Shown: one piece after another, positions 9,554-22,200 of the stretch
Position numbering within the stretch: the first letter of the stretch is position 1
Layout of the letters: each line of letters begins with the position of its first letter
Source: a virus
Direction: 5' to 3' (one strand)
Length of the DNA: 39,556 nt
IMG/VR virus record: IMGVR_UViG_3300042558_000797
Span: 1-39,556 of that record
Made by a program: the position numbers and the translations under genes
Notes under the pieces: model-generated
The model's input: only the letters and a program-made list of their open reading frames with translations
What the model was told of the DNA's origin: nothing
Databases searched by the model: none

Positions 9554-10255
9554 ATGACGATATTTCTTTATAAAAAAACTCATTTGGTGACAGGATTAAA
9601 TTATCTTGGAAAAACTATATCTAAAGACCCTCATAAATATCGTGGTTCTGGAAAGTATTGGCTTAATCACATAAAAAAACATGGATATTTAGTAAATACT
9701 GAAATATTAAAAGAATGTCAAACATCAGAAGAACTTAAAGAATGGGGATCATATTACAGTGAACTATGGAACATTGTTAAAAGCAATGAGTGGGCAAATT
9801 TGCGACCTGAATCTGGAGATGGCGGGACGACATCTGAAATTCAGAATCACTCAGATAGAATTGAAAAAAATCGCCAATCTGCTATAGATATGTGGGCAAA
9901 CGAAAATCACAAAAAAATGAGAATAGAACGAATGACTATAGGACTAAATCAGCCAGGCGTTCAAAATAAAAAGTCAAAATCATTGAAAAAAACACTATCT
10001 AGTTTGGAAGGAAAAAAGAAAAATTTAGATAGTTTAAATATCGCCAGATCCAGTGACAAATGGAAAGAAAAAGTTTATGATACAATGTTGTATACATTTT
10101 ATCATCGCGATGGTAGAATTGTACAATGTACTAGATCAGAACTCATTAATAGATATCAAGTACATAAAGGAAATCTATCTAGTGTAATATCCAGAAAATC
10201 AAAATATAAATCAGTTAATGGATGGAGTATTACTCCAATGGAATATAAAAAATGA
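9554..10255 (+). CDS. Free-standing GIY-YIG homing endonuclease (Seg-like)
   Basis: The product has 233 residues. The N-terminal 95 residues show the GIY-YIG nuclease layout: an FLYKKTHLVTGLNYLGKT hairpin with the YLG version of YIG (residues 17-19), the Arg of the YRGSGKYW segment (about residue 30), the metal-binding Glu in YYSELWNIV (about residue 70) and WANLRPESGDGG. The middle is basic and helical. The C-terminal 45 residues (VQCTRSELINRYQVHKGNLS then SVNGWSI) resemble the NUMOD/IENR-type DNA-binding modules of homing endonucleases. Such genes in T4-like phages are selfish elements inserted between essential genes, and this one sits between gp6 and the giant structural gene, flanked by its own terminator and promoter-like sites. 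All catalytic positions I can identify are present, so it is probably active. No ribosome binding site better than GGAT is seen. Confidence 0.8.
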   Translation: MTIFLYKKTHLVTGLNYLGKTISKDPHKYRGSGKYWLNHIKKHGYLVNTEILKECQTSEELKEWGSYYSELWNIVKSNEWANLRPESGDGGTTSEIQNHSDRIEKNRQSAIDMWANENHKKMRIERMTIGLNQPGVQNKKSKSLKKTLSSLEGKKKNLDSLNIARSSDKWKEKVYDTMLYTFYHRDGRIVQCTRSELINRYQVHKGNLSSVISRKSKYKSVNGWSITPMEYKK

Positions 10256-10289
10256 ATTATTTTTACAATGATATTAATGGAATAATGTA

Positions 10290-13200
10290 ATGGCAACAAA
10301 AATTCGGTCACTTGATTTTCTTCCTGAAGTTTTTAGAACTGACAGTAATGCTCAGTTTCTTTCTGCCACATTAGATCAGTTGGTTCAACAACCTGATCTA
10401 CGTAGAGTTGAGGGATTTATTGGTCAAAAATATGGTTATTCTATTAACCCAACTGATCGTTATGTAGTTGAACCAACTAAAGTTCGCTATGACTATCAAT
10501 TAGATCCTAGTGTTGTATTCTTAAAAACTGAAACTCAAACTGCCAAAGATTTTATCAATTATCCTGGTCTATTAAACGCATTACAAAATAATGGCGCAAT
10601 TACTAATAATAATGATAGACTGTTTGAAAGCGAATACTATAGTTGGGATAGTTTTGCTGATCTAGATAAGATCGTAAACTATAGTCAATACTATTGGTTA
10701 CCGTATGGCCCTGATGCTGTAACAGTATCAACTAACACAATTTATCTATCAGATAATTATAATATTACATATAGTGATACTGGATATACGATTAATAATT
10801 CAGTACAAAAAAATCCATCAATAACATTATTACGTGGTGGTACATATACATTTGAAGTAAATCAATCGTCGCAGTTTTGGATTCAGGGTGTTCCTGGATT
10901 ATCTGGATATGGTTTAAGTCCTAATACTAGTACTAGAGATGTATTAGGAGTAGAAAATAATGGTGATTCTATTGGTACAGTTACGTTTACTGTACCAGCA
11001 AAAGATGCTCAATCAGAATATGATTTGCCAGGAAATAATACTGTTGATCTAGTAACTACATTGACATATGCACAAATCAACGGTCAAACCGCTGCATCAA
11101 TTGGTAACATTGACGGTGTAACTCAGTTAAATGGTAGAACATTAATGTTCTATAATAATGATGAAGCCGGTAGTTCTCAGACATATTTTTATTCAATTTC
11201 TGTTAATATTAGCACTAATATTGTCACGTTGACTCAAGGTATTGGAATTCCAAACTCTCAAAAGATTACTGTTACTAGTGGTACTACTTATGTTGGTAGA
11301 ACATTCTATCGTGATGGTACTGGTACAATTAAATTGATACCATATCTTTCTGCAGTCTTAGATACATTGTATTATCAAGATGGATCAAATCCACTTAATG
11401 TTGGTGTTATTAATTTAATAGAAAATAATACTACTAATAGTATTAACATTGATCAAATTTTAGGTAAGAAAAATTATACAAGTCCAAATGGTGTTACATT
11501 CATTAATGGTCTTAAAGTTATATTTGAAGGAACCACTGTTCCATCAACATATCAAAATAATGAATATTATGTTGAAGGTGTAGGTACGGCAATCAATTTA
11601 CTATTAGTCAATGACTATCGTAGTGTTGAAAGTGATGAACCAGGAACATATTATCCATGGGATTATTATAATTGGGACGATAAAGAATGGGATCAATCAA
11701 ATAATGTACCATTATATCCAGATTATTTAACAATCAATAGAAATAGTCGCGATTTAAATGCATGGTCTAGAAGTAATCGTTGGTTTAATATTCAAGTTAT
11801 TAATGCCACTATTGAGAAAAATGGACAATTAACGTCAATTATCGGTAATACCAGTACTCGTGCACAACGACCTATTATTGAATTTTATGGTAATCTTGGT
11901 CTTTATAATAGTGGAACAAAATTCTTAGATTTTGTTTCATTATTTGACAATACAACAATTGACGCTTTTACTGAAATAGTTGGCCAACCAGCCTATACTA
12001 TTGATGGTCAACCATTACTTTCTGGTCAAACAATTATTTTTAATCATGATGATAATAGTTTAGTTCGTAAAAACGTATATGAAGTTTCTTTTGTACCAAC
12101 TGGACCGGGAAATTCAAATGTCATTGCACTTAATATTGTAGAAACTGCACAAGATAAAAACCAAGTTACTATCATATCTGGTACAGTACGGAAATCAACT
12201 AGTTGGAGATTTAATTCTGTAGATTCTACATGGATTCAATGTCAACAAAAATCAACAGTTAATCAAGCTCCATTATATGACATATATGATATAAATGGAA
12301 TATCACTTAGTGATCAATTATATTATAATGGTTCAACATTTGCAGGAACCAAACTATTTTCATACACTGATGGTACGGGCAAAGTTGATCCTATATTAGG
12401 ATTCCCAATTAGCTATTCAAGTACAGTTAGTATTGGTGATATTAATTTTACAGTTAATCTAAATAAAGATTTATTTTATTATCAACAAAGTGATAGTGTT
12501 GTTGAAGAAAAAATTAATATTGGTTATGTATATGACTATCTAACCCCTGATGTACCAACTAAAAAAACTGGATGGGTAACAGCATTTACTCAAAGTTTTC
12601 AGTCACAAGTATTTGAATTTACAGTCAATCAAGAAACTCAATCTAGATTTACATGTGATGTAGTAGTGAAAACTGATACGGTAATTGATCCACATCATGT
12701 GTATGTCAATGATGTATCGTTAGATGAGGATACTGCTTATTCACATGTCATTGATCTAAATAACAATACTACTACTATTATATTAAATACTCCGGCAATA
12801 CGTGGAAATAAAGTTACAGTAACATTATTGAGTGATCAAGTTAGTCGTACTGGTTATTATGAAATTCCTAGTAATTTACAAAACAATCCATTTAACACCG
12901 ACATTACTAATGTTGATGTTGGTGATATCAAGAACCAGTATGACACCATATTTGAAAATACAGTAGGAGTAACAGGACAAGTATTTGGACCTAATAATGT
13001 TTATAATCTAGGAAACTTAAACAGATTTGGCACGGCAATTATTCAGAATAGTGCCAGTTTAGTATTACCCGGTGTATTTTTACGTAAACCTGGATTTAAT
13101 TTATTTGAAGCATTACAATTCAACAGTGATCAATATACAAATTTCAAATCATTGTTGATTAATTTAACTGATCAAAACGATTTCACAGTCTATACAACTC

Positions 13201-16200
13201 CAGCTACAATGTTGGATACAATTCTTTTTCAAATTGCCAGTACAAGAAACAGTACAAATTCATTCTTTTGGAGTGATATGTTGTATACTGGAAGTCCATA
13301 TAGAACCAACAGTTATCCATTTAATGTTTCATTATCTACTATTACATTACCAACATATAGAACTTATGATTTTACATCAGCGAACTATTATGGTTTAGCT
13401 GTTTATATTACTACTACAGTTAATGGTCAACTAGTTACTAATCAATTGATACGTGGTGTGGATTATGTTGTTAATAATATTAGTCCAAATTTAACAGTAA
13501 CATATAACATTGTTGCTGGTGATACAATTACAGTTAATGAATACAATCAAACATATGGTACATATTGTCCAAACACACCAACTAAACTAGGATTATATCC
13601 AAGTTTTATTCCTGAAGTTATCTTAGATAATACTTATACTATCCCAACTTATTTTATTTTAGGTCATGATGGTAGTTATACAAAACTTTATGGTAATTAT
13701 ATTAACGGTCAGTTAACTGATTTCCGTGATAAAGTTTTATTAGAATTTGAAACTAGAATTTACAATAACTTAAAAGTTTCTGGTGATATACCATTATCAG
13801 CAGATGAAGTTATTCCAGGACAATTTAGAACCACTGATTATTCACAAAGTGAAATATTAGATATATATAGAACAAATTTCTTAAAATGGGTTGGTTTAAA
13901 TCGTATTGATTATAAAACACAACAATACAATAGATCAAATCAATTTTCATATAATTATAATAAGAGTACTAACATACTTAACAATGAATTGTTAAAACAA
14001 GGTTATTGGAGAGGTGTATATAATTGGTTCTATGATACTAGTGATCCAGCAAATGCGCCATGGGAAATGTTAGGATTAACCAGTGAACCAACTTGGTGGA
14101 CTGATAGATACGGTGCTGCTCCATATACTAGTGATAATACATATATGTGGCAAGAAATTAGTGAAGGTTATGTATGGAATAATGGTGATAGTTATATTAA
14201 TCCATTTAAAATCAGACCAGAATTATTAAGTGTATTGCCAGTAAATCCGGCTGGAACATTACAATCACCATTACCAATTGTAGTTGGTAATTATGATTCA
14301 TTTACATTTGAACGTAATTGGATTGTAGGAGATCAAGGGCCGGCAGAAACTGCATATCTACGCAGTAGTTCATATCCATTTGATTTAATGCGTATATTAG
14401 CATTAACTAAACCAGCAAAATTCTTTAACTTAAATGTTGATCGTGATTTGTACAAATATAATAAAGAATTCAATCAATATCTATACAATGATCGTTATCA
14501 TTTGAATCCTAGAGAGATTCAAGTTTATGGATATGACGAATCCACTTCTCAAGGCGTGTCCAAGGCATCGTATATTAATTGGGTAGTAGACTATATCAAT
14601 CAACGTGGTGTTAATGGTACAACTGAAGTTACTACAACCTTGAAAAATCTAGATGTCAGACTAACATATAATATGGCTGGATTTAGTAGTAAACAATACT
14701 TAAAATTTTTGATTGAAAAATCAACACCGAATACTCAAAATACAACATTGTTAATTCCAGACAATAGTTATAGTGTGTTGTTATACGATAATGTACCAGA
14801 AGATAAAATTGTATATAGTTCAGTTATTGTACAACGTACTAGTGCGGGTTATACAGTTTGGGGAAATAGTCAAAGCGATCCATTCTTTACGGTATCAGTA
14901 CCTAAAGCTGGATTTACAAAAACATTAAGTGTGAATAATCTGTCAGTGACAGTTAGTAGTGAATTTTATACAGACAAAACTATTACAATACCATATGGTA
15001 ATTTATATTATACTACTCAGGGAGTTAGTGAATTTATTAAATCATATGGACAGTATCTAGTAGATCAAGGTATGATTTTTGGTTATGTAATTGATACTAT
15101 AACCTATGACTGGGATCAAATGATTCGTGAGTTTTTGCATTGGGCAGAACAAAGTTGGGAAGTTGGTAGTACTATCAATTTAAACCCATCTGCTAAAATT
15201 GCCACTGTAAATAGACCAGGATTAGTGGTTCAACCGTTGACAATTCAACAAGATAATTTTATTTTAAATCAAAATCTAATACCATTACAAAGTCAAAATG
15301 CTAGTATTGTAAGAGAAAATGAAAGTTTTACAGTTGGTGTATTAACTGACGGAGATAGTGTAGCCTTTACAAATCTTAATTTGGCTAGTATGGAACACGC
15401 AGTAGTGTTTGATAATTCTACCATATTCAATGATACCATTTATGATTTAGTTACTGGATTACGTCAACAAAGATTGGTATTACAGGGTTATAAATCAGGT
15501 GAATGGAATGGATATGTTAATGCCAGTGGATTTATTATCAATGAAGATAATATTCAAGAATGGGTACCTAACATCAAATATGCTAGTGGGAAAATTGTAA
15601 CTTATAAAAATCAATATTGGGTTGCTAATCAATTGATTCAACCACAAGCAGAATTCTTTAATGAACAATGGACTCAAACAACATACGATAAAATTAAAAC
15701 TGGATTATTACCTAATCCAAGTACCAATGCATATGAAAGTTTATATTACTATGATAGTACTAGAGCAAACTTTGAACTAGATGCCGATCTATTATCATTT
15801 AGTTTGATAGGTTATAGACCAAGACAATATTTGGCTGATGCCGAATTAAGTGATATTACTCAAATTGGTGTATATAAAAACATCATTAAAGAAAAAGGAA
15901 CTAACTTAATTGCTAATGCTTTTAAGAGTGCAAACTTAACTCAGGGTAAAATTGATTACAATGTAAAAGAAAATTGGGCAATTAAAACCAGTGTATTTGG
16001 TAGCGTATCTAACAGTAATTTTGTTGAATGTTTATTACTTCAGAATGAACTAACTGGTAATCCAACACTATTAGGATTCTCAGATAATGGATCTGTAAGC
16101 GGAGTTCAACAAACAGTATTGATGAATGATATCATCAACTGGAATATGCCACCAACATCTGCAAATTTCTTACCGCCATTTAATGACGTTTATTCATATG

Positions 16201-19200
16201 AACGTGGTTTACCAAGCGCAGGATATGTCAATCTAAATGATGTAAAATTTAAAGCGTTTGAACTTACTGATTTAAATAATACATTTGATACTACCAATAT
16301 TGACACGTTGAATCGTGGTGATAATATTTGGGTTGCCAAATATCGTGGAAGTTGGAATGTATTTACTCCACAAACAGTAAACACACAAGTAATAAGTATC
16401 ATTAATAATTTAAATAATACAATTACTGTTAACTTTGGTAAAAATCCAAATTTGGCAAAAAATGATCCAATTGCAATTAGTAATTTTGATTCTAGAATCA
16501 ATGGTTATTATGAAGTTCTATCAGTGAATTCATTAACTAGTGTAATTATTTCAAAAGCATTGGATAATGCTGTATTACAATTACAAGGTAATGGTATAGC
16601 CTTTAAACTAGTATCTAGAAGATTTACTCAAGCTAGCGATCAAGTATATAGTACGGTATTCAATAGTGAATATTATACCAAAAAATCTTGGATTGATAGA
16701 GATACAGACAATCAGTGGGCTGTATGGTCATGTGGTCCAGATTATACTGAGTTTAATATTGACTCTACAGAATTGAATTTACAAGATTTGGGTAGTAGTG
16801 TTGCATACAGTACAGAAATAGGTTATGTTGGGGCCAGTGCAATTGATGGAACAATTTATCGTTATTATACTGACACTACTGGTCAAACTATAACTCAAAC
16901 TATATCTCAACCTTCTTCAACATTTGGCACAGCCATGGTTGCAGTAGATGAATACTTGTATGTCAGCGATGCACTTAATAATAAAGTTTATGTGTATAAG
17001 GTAAATTATCCAAGTAATTTTATCACATTACAAACAATTATTAATCAGATTACCACTGGACAAATAACAGTTAGTGCTGATAATCAATGGGTATATATTT
17101 CCGATGTGGAAACAAAAACTATTGCAGTTTGGGCATTAATGACTAGTGGTGATTATGAATATGTTAGTACTATTACTGGTCCAAGTACTGCTACGGGATT
17201 TGGTACTTCAATCACTACTAGTATAGATGGAGTTAAATTAATTGTAGGTGCACCATTAGAAAGTTTAGTAACAAGTGGATCAACTCAATTAACTGGTTCT
17301 GGCGCAGCTTATGTATATACTAGAAGTGTACAAAGATTCATGTCAAATGGTACAAGTACTACATACACAGTTAATGGAACTATTCCTAATGCAATTGCTG
17401 ATGTCTTAGTTGATGATGTATTAACTAATGATGTATCTGTTTATGCTAATGGTTCAGTGGTATTTACTATTGCTCCAATTTATGGTAGTATTATTGAAGT
17501 AAGTTATGGAGAAATGAATCTTGTTACTCAATTATTAAGTAGCAATCCGATAGTTGGCGGTAACTTTGGTACTAGTGTATCAACCAACAAATTTGGAGCT
17601 CAATTAGTAATTGGATGTCCAAGTGAATTACAAACTGTTAATAATATATCAAACGTTCAAGGTGCAGTATATCGTTTCACCAATGGTGGTCAACAATATG
17701 GTTCAGTAGTTGGATCAGTTAGTGGCACCGCATCTGGATACATTTTCATTGATGGATTTAAAGTAACTTATTCTGGCACTGCAGATCAAATAGCTCAATC
17801 AATTAATACTCAAACTCCAACCAATATTATAGCTGTTGCTAGTGGTAATATACTTCAAATTGGAGTTATAAACAATACAGTAGAAACTATTAATAATATT
17901 ATTGATATTACTGGACCAGAAGAATACATTACTAATTTGGGATTAACATTGTATGTTAATACACAAGTAATAGTTAATCCAAATTTACCAACAATTGGAA
18001 GTTTTGGAAAAGTAGTATCTATGGGAACTCGTGACAGTATGGTAGTCAGTGATCCAACTGCTACAGTGTATGCTGAAACAACATTTGATTATAATATAGT
18101 TGACCCAACCGTATGTAATCCTATAGTATCAATTGACAATTTTACTATTTTTGATCACGGTGCTACGGCGTTTATTGACACATTTGCAAACACTGGAGTA
18201 GTATATGAATTTGACTATCTACCAGCTGCGGATGAAAGCATTATTAATCCTGGAAAATATGTATTTGGTCAATTTATTCAAAGTATAGATAGAACTGGAA
18301 TAGCAAATACTCCAAAATTTGGAACCAGTGTAGTTGATAATGATGGTGTAATAGTTGTAGGTGCTCCAAATTGGTATAGTACTGGTACTGGAAGAATTTT
18401 TGGATATGTTAACTATTGTCAAACTAGTAGTTGGTACATAGATAAGAAACCATTACCAATGGTCTCAGTTGAACGTTTAAATAATATATCTATCTATGAT
18501 ACTATTAGTAATAATACATTAGATTATCTAGATTATATTGATCCAGTACAAGGAAAATTATTAGGTGCAGTTGAAACAAATTTAGATTATATAAGTTCAA
18601 CTAACCCAGCCACATATTCTGATGGAATAGTGTGGAGTTTTGAACATGTTGGTACTACATGGCTTGATACAACAAGTATTAGAATGTTGAATTATAATCA
18701 ACCAAGTGTGTCATATAACTCTAAAAATTGGGGTAAAGCATTTCCTGGAAGTACAGCCGATATATATACTTGGATAGGAAGTTCATTCCCACCAATTCAA
18801 TATAGTGGTAGTGGATTCGTAGTTGATTTTAATAATTATACTACAGTTAAAAGTTTAGATCGCTCAACCAATGCTATTGTTGTTGACTATTTTTTCTGGG
18901 TTAAAAATTATAATTTTATTCCACCGGGAAAAACACTAAGTCCATTGACGTTAAGTCAATATATACTTAACCCACTTAATAGCGGAATAAGTTTCTTAGG
19001 TGCAATTACTACTAACGTTGTTGGATTGTTTAATTGTGAAAGTAGTATTAATGCGGCCAGTAGTGCACTACATATTGGTTACAGTATTGGTAATACACCA
19101 GATCAAAAACATCAAAGTTGGACATTAATTCAAGAAAATAATGCAACTGATTTCTTAACTGGATTCCCAACAGAAAGTCAACCAAATCCAATTGGATTAT

Positions 19201-22200
19201 ATTCAAAATATTTAGATAGTTTTGCTGGACAAAATCGTCTTGGAATATATATACCAAATTCAAAATTACCAATTTTGACTCGTTATGGTATTGATTATTC
19301 ACAAAGTATGTTTATAAATCGTCCATTGGCACTACAAAATTATATTACATATGCTAATGAAGTTTTAATAAAATTACCTATTGCTGAAACTCGCAGTTTA
19401 TATTTCTTAAATCAAGTCGGAGTTGGATATGATACAAGAGATTACTGGTCATATACTGATTGGTGGGCAACTGGATATAGTAGTAGTACAAAGATTGTAC
19501 TTGAAGTAAACACTGTTACTGATCTACAAACACTACAACCAAATCAAATACTTCCAGGAACAGAACAAATTGTTATTGGACTATCAGATGGCATCATTGT
19601 AAAAGTAAAAGCCAATGCACAAGGTAATAGTGAAACTTGGACATGGTATGCGGCTACTGGATGGGACAGAATAGGTTTACAAAACGGTACAATTCAAATT
19701 TCAGAAACATTATATAATACCCCAGTTCATTGGGATATTGGTGGTTGGGATATTGGATTATATGATGATACAGTATATGAAGAAACTTATTGGATCATTC
19801 GTTGGTTAAACGAAGAAGCTTATATAGAAGATTTGTTGATTGAACGTAATAATAGTTTAATATTAATGTTTAATTATATTCAAAGCGAATCACTAGAACA
19901 ACAAAATTATCTTACATGGCTCAACAAAACCAGTTTGATTGATGTAACTCATACTGTTCGTAAATTATTACCATACAAGAAATTTCAAAGAGATAATCAG
20001 GAATTCTTGAGTGGATATTTGAATGAAATTAAACCATTTCACGTTAAAATTAAAGACTTCTTATATGTATATCCGGGACAAGATACGTTCTTGGGCGATG
20101 TAACTGACTTTGATTTACCGGCAAAATTTGTACCAAGTGTGGGACAATTTGAAACTCCACAATTAGTATATACTACTCCAGAATTATATACACCAGAATA
20201 TTTATCTACTAGTACAGTATGGCAATCGCCTGAATATACTCAATGGATTGAAAATTATGGTTTAAGTATTACAAATGAAAAAGGTCTTTATAATTTAACA
20301 TCATTATCGGCATATATTACTTCAACTGCAACAATTATACCAGTTAAAAATACATATGGTATGCCTGATGCTGGATTTATATATATTGGCGCTGAGAAAA
20401 TTTCTTACAGTAATGTTGATAAGTTACAAAACGTTTTAACAGATATACAACGAGGAATTGAATCAACTCCAACTGATCATTATCCAAATGATATAGTTAG
20501 TGCCATATTACCAGCGGTAATTGTATTAGATAAAGCACGTGGATATGTAAATCCACCAGTGATTACTGTTATTAATAACAGTGCTTATCCTGAACCAAGA
20601 ACTGTTGCTCAGCTAGTTCCAAATATGGTTAACGAATCATTGATATCAGTTCAGGTATTTAATTCTGGATCTGGTTACGCTACACAACCAATGATTGAAA
20701 TTGAAAGTAGTTCAATATCTTCTACGTTTGTCAGTACTGATGTTAATATTGTATTCAATACTATTACAGTAGTAGATCATAGTTTTGAAACTGGTGATTC
20801 TATTAAGTATTCAATTGGTTTAAATACAGTATCTCCACTTGGATTAATTAATAATAGTTACTATTATGTAAGAGTTATTGACGTTAATACTATTGCACTT
20901 TATTATTCAGTTAAGGGTGCTTATAACATTGACAAAACTAGTTTGATGGATACTGAACGTGTTCAATTAGAAACACAAGGTTCTGGAACTGAAAATACAG
21001 TGGCAGTTACGGCCAGAGTAGCATTACTAACTTCAAGTCAACCTGTTAGAGAATTAATGACTACTATTAAATTTGATAGAACAAGTTATGGTAGTTTAAT
21101 TACTGAATGGATTAGTGGTACTATATATGCAGGAGAATTTACTGATATTGGAAAACTATCAAGTTCAACATTATTAGCGGCGTCAAGTAGTCCATGGGAA
21201 TATTTGTCATGGAATGGAACAAATTGGGATGCTGATTTATTAGCATCAGCACAGGGTGCATCATTACCTATAGTACAAGTTAGAAATTCATATTCATATA
21301 ATGGACCAGTAATTGTAGAATTAAATTATGGATATACACCTGTAACTCCAGGACAATTAACTGGTCAAAAAATTACTGCCTATAAAGTTAGTTCAGGATG
21401 GGATATTAATGATTGGGATGCAGAAGACTGGGATCTTACTTATCTTGAATGGATTGATCCAATTGATTACTATGTAAAAGTTATTTCTACAACATTAGTA
21501 GAAATATACTATGATCCATTATTTAATTTGCCAGTAAAACTTGTTGACTTTAATTACACTGTTAATGACGTATTATTCTTAAAAGAACCATTTACATTTA
21601 GTAAAAGTTTAGTGACATATGCGGGAAAATTATATCAATGTATAGTTAGTAATAATGATACAATATTTGACTATAGTAAGTGGGAACAAATTTATAGTAA
21701 TAATTCAATATTGAATGCTGCTGATAGAATTGCTGCTTTTTACGAACCAACTGCTAATATGACGGGACGTGATCTTAGACAGTTAATGAGTGGTGTAGTT
21801 TATCCTAACGCTACTACACTTGGAACGCCGTTTAATTATAATGATGGTGAATTATATGATTCAGTTGGTTATGGATATTCGTCATATGATGTTAATTCAA
21901 CAGCCGAAATTGATACAAATCTTCAATCGCCAGATTTTAACTATAATCAATTGACTAACCCAACTACATATGATGTACAGGGTGGATCATTTAATGACGG
22001 TTATGGCCCAGAAGAATTGATTCCTGGTTTAATCACTGATTTCTTAGAATTCAATGTTACTACTGATCCAACAACATTAAGTCCGGGTGAATATTTGAAC
22101 TTTAGAATTCAAGTTGGTAAATTTGGTACAGATTCTGCTTATAACGTTAATCCATATAGTAATATATACACAACTACAGTTTATAATACTAATCCATATA

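Noticed and set aside
16190-16501. 103-codon minus-strand frame inside the giant gene
   Set aside because: The plus-strand frame is continuous and shows protein-like periodicity; the minus-strand product is a hydrophobic shadow.
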